Assembly: GCF_003340565.1 (NCBI RefSeq) | Contig: NZ_QPLK01000013.1 | Span: 56,343-120,342 of the forward strand | Reading direction: 5' to 3' | Length of the DNA stretch: 64,000 bases | DNA from: Rhodovulum sp. 12E13 | Lineage (GTDB): Bacteria > Pseudomonadota > Alphaproteobacteria > Rhodobacterales > Rhodobacteraceae | In this document: in pieces, positions 49,698-58,031 of the stretch | Numbering within the stretch: position 1 is the first letter of the stretch | Layout: every line of letters begins with the position of its first letter | Translations under genes and position numbers: made by a program | The notes under the pieces: generated by a model | Told to the model about the DNA's origin: nothing | What the model saw: only the letters and a program-made list of their open reading frames with translations | Databases searched by the model: none

Positions 49698-50236
49698 CCA
49701 CGCACAGCACGACCGGAGACGGGGCCGAGCCGGGCGCCGCGTTCTGGCGCTTCTCGCTGTCGGTCTACGGGCAAGAGGGTGTGCCCGACATCTGCCTCGC
49801 CCTGCAGGACGCGCACGGCGTCGACGTCAACATGCTGCTTTACCTGCTCTTCCGGGCCACCGGAGGTGTGGCGCTCGACGCCGGCGAGATCGCCCGGCTC
49901 GACGCCGCGCTCGCCCCCTGGCGCGACGCGGTGGTGCGCCCGCTGCGCGGGGTGCGACGGGCGCTCAAGGCCGAGGCGCTGGCCCGGATCGCCGCCGACG
50001 ACGACCGCCTGCGGCAGCGCATCAAGTCCGCCGAGCTGGAGGCCGAGCGGCTGCAGCAGATGGCGCTCGCCCGCCTCGGCGCCGAGATGGCCGGCACAGC
50101 GCAGGCCCCCGGGGCGGCAAGGGGCGCCGCATGGCGCGCCTATGGCGCGCATCTGGGCGCGGACCTGCCGGAGGCGGCGCTCGCGAGGCTTGCCCGCGCG
50201 ATCGGGGCCGCGCGCCCGGACGGCGCAGAGGCATAG
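49694..50236 (+). CDS. TIGR02444 / DUF2390 family protein
   Basis: A 180-residue, largely alpha-helical protein. FWRFSLSVYGQEGVPDICLALQDAHGVDVNMLLYLLF (about residues 15-55) is the recognisable start of the TIGR02444 family, whose function is unknown. Residues 95-140 are a charged helical region (RLRQRIKSAELEAERLQQMA), probably a coiled coil. The ATG overlaps the ubiX stop (ATGA). It is the last intact gene of the island before transposase and hydroxylase remnants. Confidence 0.82.
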   Translation: MTTHSTTGDGAEPGAAFWRFSLSVYGQEGVPDICLALQDAHGVDVNMLLYLLFRATGGVALDAGEIARLDAALAPWRDAVVRPLRGVRRALKAEALARIAADDDRLRQRIKSAELEAERLQQMALARLGAEMAGTAQAPGAARGAAWRAYGAHLGADLPEAALARLARAIGAARPDGAEA

Positions 50237-50269
50237 GGGCGGGATCGCCTGGAAAACGGGCCCGCGTCG

Positions 50270-50850
50270 CGCCCGGAAGGGGTGCTCGACCCGCGCCCGC
50301 ACCATGGCGATGATCCGGTTGGTGTCCGCGTCGACGGGATGCAGCGCGCCGCCCGTCGGCGCCTTGCGCATGACGCCCCAGACCTTGCCGGGGCCGGAGA
50401 ACGCGGCCTCCCGCGCGGTGCTGACATAGCCCTTGTCGGCCCACACCGACCGTTCCCCGCCATGCAGGAGCGCGTCCCGGACCTGGCTGTCGTGCACCTT
50501 CGCGGTCGTCGTCTCGGGGCTATGCACGATGCCGCTATCGGCATCGACGCCCAAATGGTCCTTCATACCGAAATACCAGGTATTGCCCTTCTTCGTCGAC
50601 GACATCTCGGGGTCGCGGGCCTTGATTTCGTTCTTCGTCGACGCGTTCGCGATGTCACTCGGACCGGTGGCGTTCCATCGCTCACCGTCGATGATCGTGG
50701 CGTCCACCAGCGTGCCCGAGCGCAGCGTGATCCCCTGCTCGGCCAGGTGGCGGTTCACCTCGGCGAACAGCTTCCCGGTCAGCGCGTGGGTCTCCAGGAG
50801 GTGGCAGAAGTTGAGGATGGTGTCCTCCGGGCCTACGCGGCGCCACTGGC
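50270..50850 (-). pseudogene. IS5-type transposase remnant, truncated at both ends
   Basis: Minus-strand translation matches the middle of an IS5-family DDE transposase: PEDTILNFCHLLETHALTGK, GTLVDATIIDG, ARDPEMSSTKKGNTWYFGMK, DHLGVDADSGIVH, WADKGY and MVRARVEHPFR. The three acidic residues are present (Asp in DATII, Asp in ADKGY, Glu in VEHPF), but the N-terminal DNA-binding part and everything after HPFR are missing, and the frame continues into unrelated sequence that is antiparallel to the DUF2390 gene. No terminal inverted repeats were found. It is an inactive scar, adjoining a second remnant on the opposite strand. Confidence 0.8.
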
Positions 50851-50868
50851 GCCACGGTCCCTCCTACG

Positions 50869-51170
50869 ATGCGCAGGGGCAGCCGCTCTCTACGAGGCTG
50901 GCGGACCACCTGATGCCGAGTTCGGCCGAGGTGCCGGCCCCCGAGGCGCTGATCGCCGAGGATTGCCCGAGGCCATGGGCCCCCTGGCGTGAAGGGCGCG
51001 GGAGAGGGCGGCACCACGGCCGTCGGCGCCGCTACCGCCTCGGCCATCGACGCCGCGCTCGGCCGGAACGGCACGGTCACACGCCTTCCGGTCGCGCCGG
51101 CACGGCTGAGGCATGCCCTGGTACGCGACGTGATCGACGCCCAGCTGGCCGCAGCGCGCCGCCATCCCTG
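50869..51170 (+). pseudogene. C-terminal remnant of a third molybdenum hydroxylase large subunit
   Basis: Two plus-strand frames together read like the end of a CoxL/xanthine dehydrogenase large subunit: first SYDAQGQPLSTRLADHLMPS and VPAPEALIAEDCP, then after a frame change near 50950-50985 the catalytic-glutamate segment GVKGAGEGGTTAVGAATASA and a C-terminal VTRLPVAPARLRHALV. The frameshift, the loss of all upstream sequence and the adjoining transposase scar show it is dead. Roughly 90 bp between its end and the stop of the FliM/FliN-like gene hold nothing recognisable. Confidence 0.78.
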
Positions 51171-51264
51171 GCCAGGCATCGCTCGGCGGGGAGGCACGGC
51201 GCGACGCACCGGGCGTCGACCGATGCGTCAGCGCCCCGCGCCGTCACCCGTCGTCGGCAGCAGG

Positions 51265-52527
51265 CTAGATCTTTGGCAGGTCCGGCAGCGCGGGAAGCTC
51301 GCCCTCCCCCGGCTCCTCCGACGTCCCGAACGAGGGCAGGTCGGCGAGATCCGGCAGGCCGGCGAGGGGATCGCCGTCGTCGCCCGCCGGCAGGCCGTCG
51401 CCGAGGCCGGGCAGATCGCCGGGCAGGGGCAGATCGCCTGGAGGTGCGAGGTCACCGGGAGAAGGCGGATCGGAGAGGTCGGCGCCCTCGCCGGCACCGG
51501 AATCGGGCATGGGCGGCAGGCCGGGCCCTGGCAACGCCGGGCCGGCGGTGCCACCGGCCGGCTGCTCCTGCGCGGGCGCGCCAGCGGCGCTGTCTTCGGC
51601 GAGCCCGCCCGAAAGGCGCACGGCGCGGCGCCCGCCGCTCTGTCCGAGGCGGCCGTGCGCGATGGCGCAGCCGTCGGCGCCGACGAGCGTCGTCTCGTCG
51701 AGGGCGGCGCCGGGGATCGGCAGCTCGTGGCCCGGCTGCAGGCCCTCGAGCGCCGCGAGCGGAAGGCGCAGGCGGTGCAGAACGGCCTCGAGCGCCACGG
51801 TGCCCCGCAGCACCTGCGCCTCGAGCGCCTCCGACCAGGGCACGGCATCGTCGGGCGCCTCGGGCTCGGCCACCGGGGCGGGGGCGGCCGCGCCCCGTGA
51901 CGGGGCGGCGGCGGACTGGCCAAGAGGGCCGCGCCCCTCGAGGGGGACGGCAAGCACCATGTTCGCGGTGCGACGGCCGCCCTCGAGATCGGCCACGAGC
52001 CGGTGAACGCGGTAGTCGATATCGTCGAACATCAGACCGAGGGGGCGCGGGTCGTCGAGGAAGCTGTCGTAGCCGAAACCGGCCGCCCAGCGCGCGGGCG
52101 GCAGGCCGAGGAACGGCGCCTCGAAGCCGCGCAGGATCTCGTCGATCACATCGGCTGCGAGCGCGGCGTCGGTGCGGGTGGGGCGGCGCGGTCGCGGCGG
52201 CCGGTCGGCCAGCTGACCGGTCATCAGCTTCTCGATCACGGCCGAGAGCAGCGCGGGGTCGAACACCATGAGCCCCTGTGCCTCGCCCGGCCCCTCGAGC
52301 ACGGCGAGCAGACCGCCCTCGGGGATCGTGTCGAGCAGCTCGGCCAGCGTGCCGGTGCGCCCGCTGCAGGAGGTGACGTTGGCCACGAGGCCAAGCCGGC
52401 GGTCGCAGGCCTGCACGAAGGCGGTCGACAGCGCCTTGGCCGGCGTGACCTGGCGGGAGGCGGTGACGGAGGTGCGTCCCGCCTCGACCTTGCGCCTGAG
52501 CGCCGTGTTCGCTTCCTCGTTGCCCAT
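51265..52527 (-). CDS. FliM/FliN-like flagellar motor switch C-terminal domain protein
   Basis: A 420-residue protein. The N-terminal half (about 10-200) resembles FliM-type middle domains (LDTIPEGGLLAVLEGPGEAQ, FGYDSFLDDPRPLGLMFDD). A SpoA (FliN C-terminal) domain follows at about 235-310, with LEAQVLRGTVALEAVLHRLRL and LQPGHELPIPGAALDETTL. The last 110 residues are a low-complexity Pro/Gly/Asp/Leu tail (LPGDLPGLGDGLP). No other flagellar gene is in the window; similar orphan SpoA proteins occur in Rhodobacterales. It follows the histidine kinase gene on the same strand by about 150 bp, so a signalling link is possible but unproven. Confidence 0.75.
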   Translation of the reverse strand: MGNEEANTALRRKVEAGRTSVTASRQVTPAKALSTAFVQACDRRLGLVANVTSCSGRTGTLAELLDTIPEGGLLAVLEGPGEAQGLMVFDPALLSAVIEKLMTGQLADRPPRPRRPTRTDAALAADVIDEILRGFEAPFLGLPPARWAAGFGYDSFLDDPRPLGLMFDDIDYRVHRLVADLEGGRRTANMVLAVPLEGRGPLGQSAAAPSRGAAAPAPVAEPEAPDDAVPWSEALEAQVLRGTVALEAVLHRLRLPLAALEGLQPGHELPIPGAALDETTLVGADGCAIAHGRLGQSGGRRAVRLSGGLAEDSAAGAPAQEQPAGGTAGPALPGPGLPPMPDSGAGEGADLSDPPSPGDLAPPGDLPLPGDLPGLGDGLPAGDDGDPLAGLPDLADLPSFGTSEEPGEGELPALPDLPKI

Positions 52528-52680
52528 GCCGCTCGCGTGCCCTGCCCCGTCCCGGCGCCCGGCCCTGCGGCCGGCCCTGGCAGTGGCGCGGCCGCGCCCT
52601 GCCCTGCGCGCACCTTGCCCCGCTACCTCTTCGGAAATGGTTAACGCAGCTTCGCTCGCGCCACGTCAGCCAGAGGCGGC

Positions 52681-55410
52681 TCATTCCGCCGCGGCTTGCC
52701 GGGCCTCTGCCTGGCGCGCAGCCTGCTGCGGGGTCGGCTGGCCCTCGGGCGCGGCGAGCGGCAGGCGCAGGCGGAAGCCTGCGCCGCCCTGCCCCGGCAG
52801 GTAGGCGATGTCGCCGCCGAGCCGCGCCATGATCTCGCGGCAGATGGCGAGGCCGAGGCCGGTGCCACCGGCGGCCGAGGTATCGGAGAGGCGGGAGAAC
52901 TTCTCGAAGATGATCTCGCGGCTCTTTTCGGGGATGCCCGACCCGTTGTCGACGAAGTCGACCTGCACGCCGCCCTTCGTGCGCGCGGCCCGCACCGTCA
53001 GCTCCGGGCGCGGCGCGTCGCAATACTTGCGCGCGTTGCCCATCAGGTTGACGAAGACCTGCACCAGCCGGTCGGCATCCGTCCGCAGCATCAGCCCCGC
53101 CTCGGCCAGCCGGTCGCGGTGCACGACCAGCCCGCCCTTGCCCTCGAGCACGCCCGAGGCCGCCTCTGCCCGGTCGAGAAGCTCGGTGACGGCGACGGTG
53201 GAGAGGTTGAGGCGCACGCTCGCGTTCTCCAGCGCCGACAGGTCGAGCAGGTCGTCGAGCAGGCGCGTGAGACGGAGCGCCTCGTCATGGATGACGCCGG
53301 CGAAGCGCACCTGGTCGGCCTCGTCCACGCCCCCTTCCCGCAGGATCTCCGAGAAGGCGCGGATCGAGGTCATGGGCGTGCGCAACTCGTGGCTGATCTG
53401 GCTGAGGAACGCATCCTTCTGGTGCGACAGCTCGGTCAGCTTGGCGTTGGCCGCCTGGAGCTGGCGGGCGGTGCGGGCGAGCTCGGCCGACTTGGCCTCG
53501 AGCTGCGAGGAGTATTCGAGGATCTGCTGCGCCTCGTCGGCAACGCGCATCAGGTCTTCCACCAGCACGTTCGAGCCGCCGGCGATCTGCGCCACCATTG
53601 CGTGGGCCGTGGCCGAGCCGACCGACCCGGCGAGCTCGCGCTCGAGCCGGGCGAGGAAGGCGGGCGTGGTATCGGGCAGATAGCCGGCCTTGCCCTGCTC
53701 GGCGGCGGCCGAATGGAACAGCTCCTGCGCCTGTTCGGCGCCGAGGATGCGCTGCGCCATCATCAGCAGGTCCTCGGCCGGGGCGTTGCCCCGCGCCCAG
53801 CCGCGCTCGCCCAGCGTGTGCTCGAAGACGTTGACGATCTGTGCACCCTGCAACCGCTCGAGCGGCGTGGGGAAGGTGAGGATCGAGACGAGGCAGTAGG
53901 CGCCGGTGTTGAGCAGCATCGACCAGAAGACGGCATGCACCACCGGGTCCATCCCCTCGATGCCGAAGAGCGCCTGCGGACGGAGCCACCAGAGGCCGAA
54001 GAGGCCGTGCTCGAGCACCGAGGGCGGCAACGGCCCGGCAAGGCCGAAGCTCGGCAGAAACAGCGCGTAGAGCCAGATGGCGAAGCCCACCGCGAGGCCC
54101 GCCGCCGCGCCCGCCCGCGTGCCGCCCCGCCAGAACAGCCCGCCGATCGTGGCCGGCAGCACCTGGGCCGTCCCCACAAAGGCGATTATCCCGATCGCGG
54201 CCAGCGCCGCCGAGCCGCCCGAAAGACGGAAGTAGAGGTAGCCGAGAAGCAGCACGCCCGCGATGGCGAAGCGGCGCGCGCGCAGCACCACGCGCCGCAC
54301 GTCGCCCGAGACCACCGCGCCCTCCTGTCGGGCGAGGTAGATCGGCATCACGATGTGGTTCGACACCATCGTGGCGAGCGCGATGGAGGCGACGATCACC
54401 ATCGAGGTGGCCGACGAGAAGCCGCCGAGAAAGGCGAGCAGCGCCAGCCCCTCGCGCCCCTCGGCCAGTGGAAGCGTCAGCACGAACATGTCGGGGTTGG
54501 CGCCCTCGGGCATCCGCTCGAGCCCCACCACGGCGATGGGGATGACGAAGAGCGACATGGCGAAGAGGTAGAGCGGAAAGGCCCAGGCGGCGGTCGCCAG
54601 ATGCGCCTCGTCGGCGTTCTCGACCACCAGCACCTGGAACATGCGCGGCAGGCAGATCACCGCCGCCGCCGCGCAGAAGACGAGGCCCGCCCAGCGCGCC
54701 GGGTCGCCCCCCCAGGTCGCGATCGGCGAGGCGTCGATCCTCGCCAGCACGTCGGCAGGGCCCGAGCCGAGGCCCCAGACCACGAAGACCCCCACGGCGA
54801 GCAGCGCGATCAGCTTGACCACCGCCTCGACGGCGATGGCCATGACCACGCCGTGATGGCGCTCGTTCGCATCGAGGTTGCGGGTGCCGAAGAGGATGGT
54901 GAAGACGGCGAGACCCGCCGCCACCCAGAGGCCCGAGGCGGCCGGCCCCTCGCCCGGCAGCCCGTCCTCCGAGAACACCCCGAAGGACTGGGTGACCGAT
55001 TGCAGCTGGAGCGCGATGTAGGGCGTCGTTCCCACCAGCATCAGCACGGTGACCATGCCGCCGAGCAGCGTCGACTTGCCGTAGCGCGACGAGATCAGGT
55101 CGGCGATCGAGGTGATCCGCTGGGCGCGTCCGACGCGCACGAGCTTGCGCAGCAGCAGCCACCAGCCGGTGAAGACGAGGGTGGGGCCGAGATAGATCGT
55201 CACGAATTCCAGCCCCGAGCGCGCCGCGTAGCCCACCGCGCCGTAGAAGGTCCAGGCCGTGCAGTAGACCGACAGCGACAGCGTGTAGACGAGCGGCGAG
55301 GACAGCCAGCCCGCCCTTCCCCCCCGCGCTCCCCGCTCGGCCGCGGCGGCGACGACGAACAGGAACGCCACGTAGACCAGCGACAGGACGACGAGCAGGT
55401 TGAAGGTCAC
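52681..55410 (-). CDS. CbrA-like sodium/solute symporter-histidine kinase
   Basis: A 909-residue sensor kinase. Residues 1 to about 500 form an SSS-family (proline/acetate-type) symporter domain with about 12-13 spans (YGAVGYAARSGLEFVTIYLG; ISSRYGKSTLLGGMVTVLML). A linker and coiled coil (LEYSSQLEAKSAELARTARQ) lead to the HisKA domain with the phosphorylated His near residue 673 in SQISHELRTPMTSIRAFSEI, and an ATPase domain with NLMGNARKYC, DNGSGIP and GTGLGLAICREI. Transporter-coupled kinases of this type govern carbon use and nutrient response. The start is GTG at 55410, overlapping the upstream stop. The response regulator two genes upstream is its probable partner. Confidence 0.9.
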   Translation of the reverse strand: MTFNLLVVLSLVYVAFLFVVAAAAERGARGGRAGWLSSPLVYTLSLSVYCTAWTFYGAVGYAARSGLEFVTIYLGPTLVFTGWWLLLRKLVRVGRAQRITSIADLISSRYGKSTLLGGMVTVLMLVGTTPYIALQLQSVTQSFGVFSEDGLPGEGPAASGLWVAAGLAVFTILFGTRNLDANERHHGVVMAIAVEAVVKLIALLAVGVFVVWGLGSGPADVLARIDASPIATWGGDPARWAGLVFCAAAAVICLPRMFQVLVVENADEAHLATAAWAFPLYLFAMSLFVIPIAVVGLERMPEGANPDMFVLTLPLAEGREGLALLAFLGGFSSATSMVIVASIALATMVSNHIVMPIYLARQEGAVVSGDVRRVVLRARRFAIAGVLLLGYLYFRLSGGSAALAAIGIIAFVGTAQVLPATIGGLFWRGGTRAGAAAGLAVGFAIWLYALFLPSFGLAGPLPPSVLEHGLFGLWWLRPQALFGIEGMDPVVHAVFWSMLLNTGAYCLVSILTFPTPLERLQGAQIVNVFEHTLGERGWARGNAPAEDLLMMAQRILGAEQAQELFHSAAAEQGKAGYLPDTTPAFLARLERELAGSVGSATAHAMVAQIAGGSNVLVEDLMRVADEAQQILEYSSQLEAKSAELARTARQLQAANAKLTELSHQKDAFLSQISHELRTPMTSIRAFSEILREGGVDEADQVRFAGVIHDEALRLTRLLDDLLDLSALENASVRLNLSTVAVTELLDRAEAASGVLEGKGGLVVHRDRLAEAGLMLRTDADRLVQVFVNLMGNARKYCDAPRPELTVRAARTKGGVQVDFVDNGSGIPEKSREIIFEKFSRLSDTSAAGGTGLGLAICREIMARLGGDIAYLPGQGGAGFRLRLPLAAPEGQPTPQQAARQAEARQAAAE

Positions 55411-55889
55411 GGCGCGCGGTCTCGCGCCGGGGCGCGCGCCGGGCCGGCGCCTGCCCCCTCCGTCCCCCGCCCCGTCCGGTCGGCCGGCATGGCGCGCGCC
55501 TGGTCGCGGGCGCGCAGGGGCGCGGCGAGCCGGCGGGCGAGAAGGCCGGCCGCCACGATGAGGCCGAACCAGGCGAGGAACAGATAGACCGCGCCGGAGG
55601 CGGTCGCGTGCTCGTCGGCCCAGAGCAGCGGCAGCAGCAGGAGCGCCGTTCCGAAGAAGGGCAGCAGGCGCGCGGCATCCATCACCCGGCGGTGGCGGTA
55701 TGTCTCGCGGTGGAGAAAGAGCGGTGCCCGGCCGCGGACGGCACCGATCGGGTCGAGGGCCTGGCCGCGGGACGGGGTGGGGCGCGGCGCGTCGGTCGGG
55801 CGCGCGTCGGGGGCGGTGCCCGCCTCACCCGCACGCGGCCCGTCCCCCGCGTGCGCGCCTTCGGTCTCGGGGGGCGGCGGCGCGGCCAT
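55407..55889 (-). CDS. small membrane protein between response regulator and kinase
   Basis: A 160-residue protein of unknown function. Residues 1-70 are hydrophilic and Pro/Gly/Ala-rich, then two transmembrane segments (about 71-85, RLLPFFGTALLLLPLLW, and about 93-112, AVYLFLAWFGLIVAAGLLAR), then a basic and Gly/Ala-rich tail. A small two-span protein in this position next to CbrA-like kinases may help assemble or regulate the sensor. The ATG at 55889 lies 10 bp after the regulator stop, and the gene overlaps the kinase start by 4 bases. The frame is open further upstream but only inside the regulator gene. Confidence 0.7.
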   Translation of the reverse strand: MAAPPPPETEGAHAGDGPRAGEAGTAPDARPTDAPRPTPSRGQALDPIGAVRGRAPLFLHRETYRHRRVMDAARLLPFFGTALLLLPLLWADEHATASGAVYLFLAWFGLIVAAGLLARRLAAPLRARDQARAMPADRTGRGTEGAGAGPARAPARDRAP

Positions 55890-55899
55890 CGCCCTGCCC

Positions 55900-56367
55900 T
55901 CAGCCTTCGCGCCCGACCGGAGAGCGCAGGACGGCCCGCCCCTCGGCGCGCTCGTCCGCCGCGGCGCCGCTGCCCTCTTCCGTCGCCGCGTCCCGGCCGG
56001 GCGCGGCATGCATGGCGTTGACGGCGGCGAGCACGTCGGAGTTGGCGAACGGCTTGGTCATGAAGCGGGTGACGCCATAGCGCTCGGCCTGCTCGCGGTC
56101 GCGCGCCTGCCCCTTGGCCGTCAGCATCAGCACCGGCAGATCGCTCGTGGCCGGGTCGGCCCGCAGGTCGCGCAGGATGTCGAAGCCCGACCGGCCCGGC
56201 AGCATCACGTCGAGCACCAGCACGTCCGGCCCGGTCCGCCCGATCGCCTCGAGCGCCGTCGTCCCGTCGGAATGGGTGGTCACATGCCACCCGTCGCGCG
56301 ACAGGATGAAGCGGATCGCCTCGATGATGTTCGGCTCGTCCTCCACCAGAAGGATGCGCTTGATCAT
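55900..56367 (-). CDS. receiver-domain response regulator without output domain
   Basis: A 155-residue protein whose first 120 residues are a complete CheY-like receiver: acidic pair in LLVEDEPN (Glu9, Asp10), phospho-acceptor Asp53 in VLVLDVMLPG, Thr/Ala in MLTAKG and Lys105 in RFMTKPF. The last 35 residues are charged and probably disordered; there is no DNA-binding or enzymatic output. It is first in an operon with the small membrane protein and CbrA-like kinase, preceded by a strong GGGAGGAG ribosome binding site. Output must go through protein contact or phosphotransfer. Confidence 0.88.
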   Translation of the reverse strand: MIKRILLVEDEPNIIEAIRFILSRDGWHVTTHSDGTTALEAIGRTGPDVLVLDVMLPGRSGFDILRDLRADPATSDLPVLMLTAKGQARDREQAERYGVTRFMTKPFANSDVLAAVNAMHAAPGRDAATEEGSGAAADERAEGRAVLRSPVGREG

Positions 56368-56486
56368 TCGGCCGTCTCCTCCCGCCGGCCCGCCGGATTC
56401 TGTCGTCCGGTCGCGCCCGCTTCACGGACCATCGCGCATGTGCGGGAGCGTGTCAAAGCGGCGTCGCGTCGGCCGCCTTCTCCGGA

Positions 56487-57824
56487 TCAGCCGAGTTCGG
56501 CCATGATCGAGGGCTCGCGGCGGGCCGCGCAGGCCGGGCGCGGACAGATCCGGCACGATGTGCCGACGGCCAGCGGCGCGGTGCGCAAGGTCTCGGGCAC
56601 GGCCGTCGCAGGGTGCGCATCGGCCAGATCGAGCGGCACGAGCAGCATCAGCGCCTCCAGCACCTGCGGGCCTCCGAAGCCCACCGGCTGCGCCGGCCGG
56701 CACAGCGCGTAGGCGACGAACAGGCCCGGCGCGCGGCCGGCCACCTCGACCACGTGGCGCACGGGCGCCATGGGCCGCGACAGAGCCTCGTAGAGCGGCC
56801 AGAGCGGACAGGCGGCGGAATAGCGCGGCAGCGCGAACCCGGTGACCGGCTTGCGGAAGGTCAGGGTGCCCGAGCCATCACAGGCCACCAGCCCCACGAT
56901 GCCGCCGAGCGCGTCTTCCGGCAGGGCGGCGAGGCGGCGGAAGACGGCCGGGAGATCGACACCGAAACGCGCCGAGATCGCGGCGGGATCGACCCCGTGC
57001 TCCGCCACGGCCTCCCGCATGCGGGCGAGCGGCATGTGCTCGGCGTCCTGCCGGGTGCGGCGCAGCCAGCGCACCGCCATTTCGCGCGCCGCGCGACTCC
57101 GCAGCCCGTCCGCGCGGGCGACCACGTCTTCGGGATCGGGCGGCAGGGCGCGCTCCATCTCGGGGGCGTGGTAGCCGCGCTCCGACAGCCACAGGTCGAG
57201 CTCTTCCTGCGGGGTCTGGCCGGCGAACTCGGCGCTGGCGGCCGCGTCGAGGTAGCTCACCAGTCCCTCGGCGCTCTCGGCGAGGCGGCGGCTCTCCTCG
57301 GCGATGTTGCGATGGAAGCGGTCGCGCCACTCGGTGTCGAGATCGTCGGTCTCGACGAGGATACCCGCGGTGGAGCGAATGGCGGTGATCGTCGACAGGA
57401 TATCGTGCAGCGAGGCCGACAGGAACGGGTCGTGCGTCATCCGGTCGGACAGCACCTCGACGGTGCGCTCGAGCGAGAGCGCACGGCGGCGCGTGTCGGC
57501 CAGAAGCTGCGCAAGGCCGGGAAAGCGGCCGACGAACTCTTCGAGCCGGGGAAGATCCTCCGAGCCGGCGCGATGATCGGCGGCGGCCTCGCGCAGGATG
57601 TTGACCAGCGCGGCCTCGGCGCCCTCGGTCAGCTGCGCGACGTCGACCTTGAGCTCGGCCGCGATCGCCTGCACCAGCTTGCCGCCGATTCTGCGCCGGT
57701 TGTGCTCGATCAGGTTCAGATAGGAGGGCGAGATCCCGACTGCGCGCGCCAGATCGGCCTGCCGGCGGCCGAGCACCAGACGCCGTTCCCGGATCCGGGA
57801 GCCTGTGAGCGAGGGACGTGCCAT
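56487..57824 (-). CDS. ScfR/RamB-type short-chain fatty acyl transcriptional regulator
   Basis: A 445-residue XRE regulator. The helix-turn-helix is at about 8-65 (IRERRLVLGRRQADLARAVG, ISPSYLNLIEHNRRRIGG). The C-terminal domain (about 280-440) is the DUF2083 type found in ScfR/RamB regulators of acetate and short-chain acyl metabolism, ending with the cysteine cluster GTSCRICPRPACAARREPS that may bind a metal. It is divergent from the ABC transporter operon that ends in acs, which fits a regulator of acetate/short-chain acid use. AT-rich TTTGTA/TACAAA half-sites lie between them. Confidence 0.85.
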   Translation of the reverse strand: MARPSLTGSRIRERRLVLGRRQADLARAVGISPSYLNLIEHNRRRIGGKLVQAIAAELKVDVAQLTEGAEAALVNILREAAADHRAGSEDLPRLEEFVGRFPGLAQLLADTRRRALSLERTVEVLSDRMTHDPFLSASLHDILSTITAIRSTAGILVETDDLDTEWRDRFHRNIAEESRRLAESAEGLVSYLDAAASAEFAGQTPQEELDLWLSERGYHAPEMERALPPDPEDVVARADGLRSRAAREMAVRWLRRTRQDAEHMPLARMREAVAEHGVDPAAISARFGVDLPAVFRRLAALPEDALGGIVGLVACDGSGTLTFRKPVTGFALPRYSAACPLWPLYEALSRPMAPVRHVVEVAGRAPGLFVAYALCRPAQPVGFGGPQVLEALMLLVPLDLADAHPATAVPETLRTAPLAVGTSCRICPRPACAARREPSIMAELG

Positions 57825-57873
57825 GCGATTCCTTGCGTCGGTTCAAGCGGTTTCCGCGGCGCAGCAAAAAGCC

Positions 57874-57914
57874 TTTTACAATACGCACCCGCGATTTGTA
57901 TATTCATTTACAAA
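57874..57914. promoter_or_regulatory. TACAA/TTTGTA half-sites between ScfR-like gene and ABC operon
   Basis: TTTGTA (57895-57900) and TACAAA (57909-57914) are an inverted repeat with an 8-bp spacer, and TTTTACAAT (57874-57882) gives a third half-site 12 bp to the left. The patch is AT-rich, 50-73 bp upstream of the regulator start and 118-158 bp upstream of the transporter ATG. It is the likely binding region of the ScfR-like regulator acting on itself and on the transporter operon. Confidence 0.6.
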
Positions 57915-58031
57915 AAAAATGAGCGGGTGAAGGGAGTTGTTGCGCCGTTATCGCTCTCCGGTGATCCTGCGAAGGCGTCCGTGCGGGCGCAGGATGCCTG
58001 CTGTCGCATCCATCATCCAGGGAGGTTGACC

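Noticed and set aside
20705..50236. 2-furoate / furandicarboxylate (hmf-type) degradation pathway
   Set aside because: UbiD, UbiX, a molybdenum hydroxylase, a CoA ligase and a thioesterase would fit, and I keep it as the main rival. It does not explain tcuA/tcuB, the imide-hydrolase-like protein, the amidase or the second hydroxylase, so I ranked it below the pyridine-carboxylate idea.
50270..50850. Complete insertion sequence
   Set aside because: The transposase lacks both ends, no terminal inverted repeats or target duplication are visible, and the frame runs into antisense of the DUF2390 gene.
56613..58031. Long N-terminal extension of the ABC binding-protein frame
   Set aside because: It is antisense to the ScfR-like regulator gene; the ATG at 58032 has a GGGAGG site and starts a twin-arginine signal peptide.
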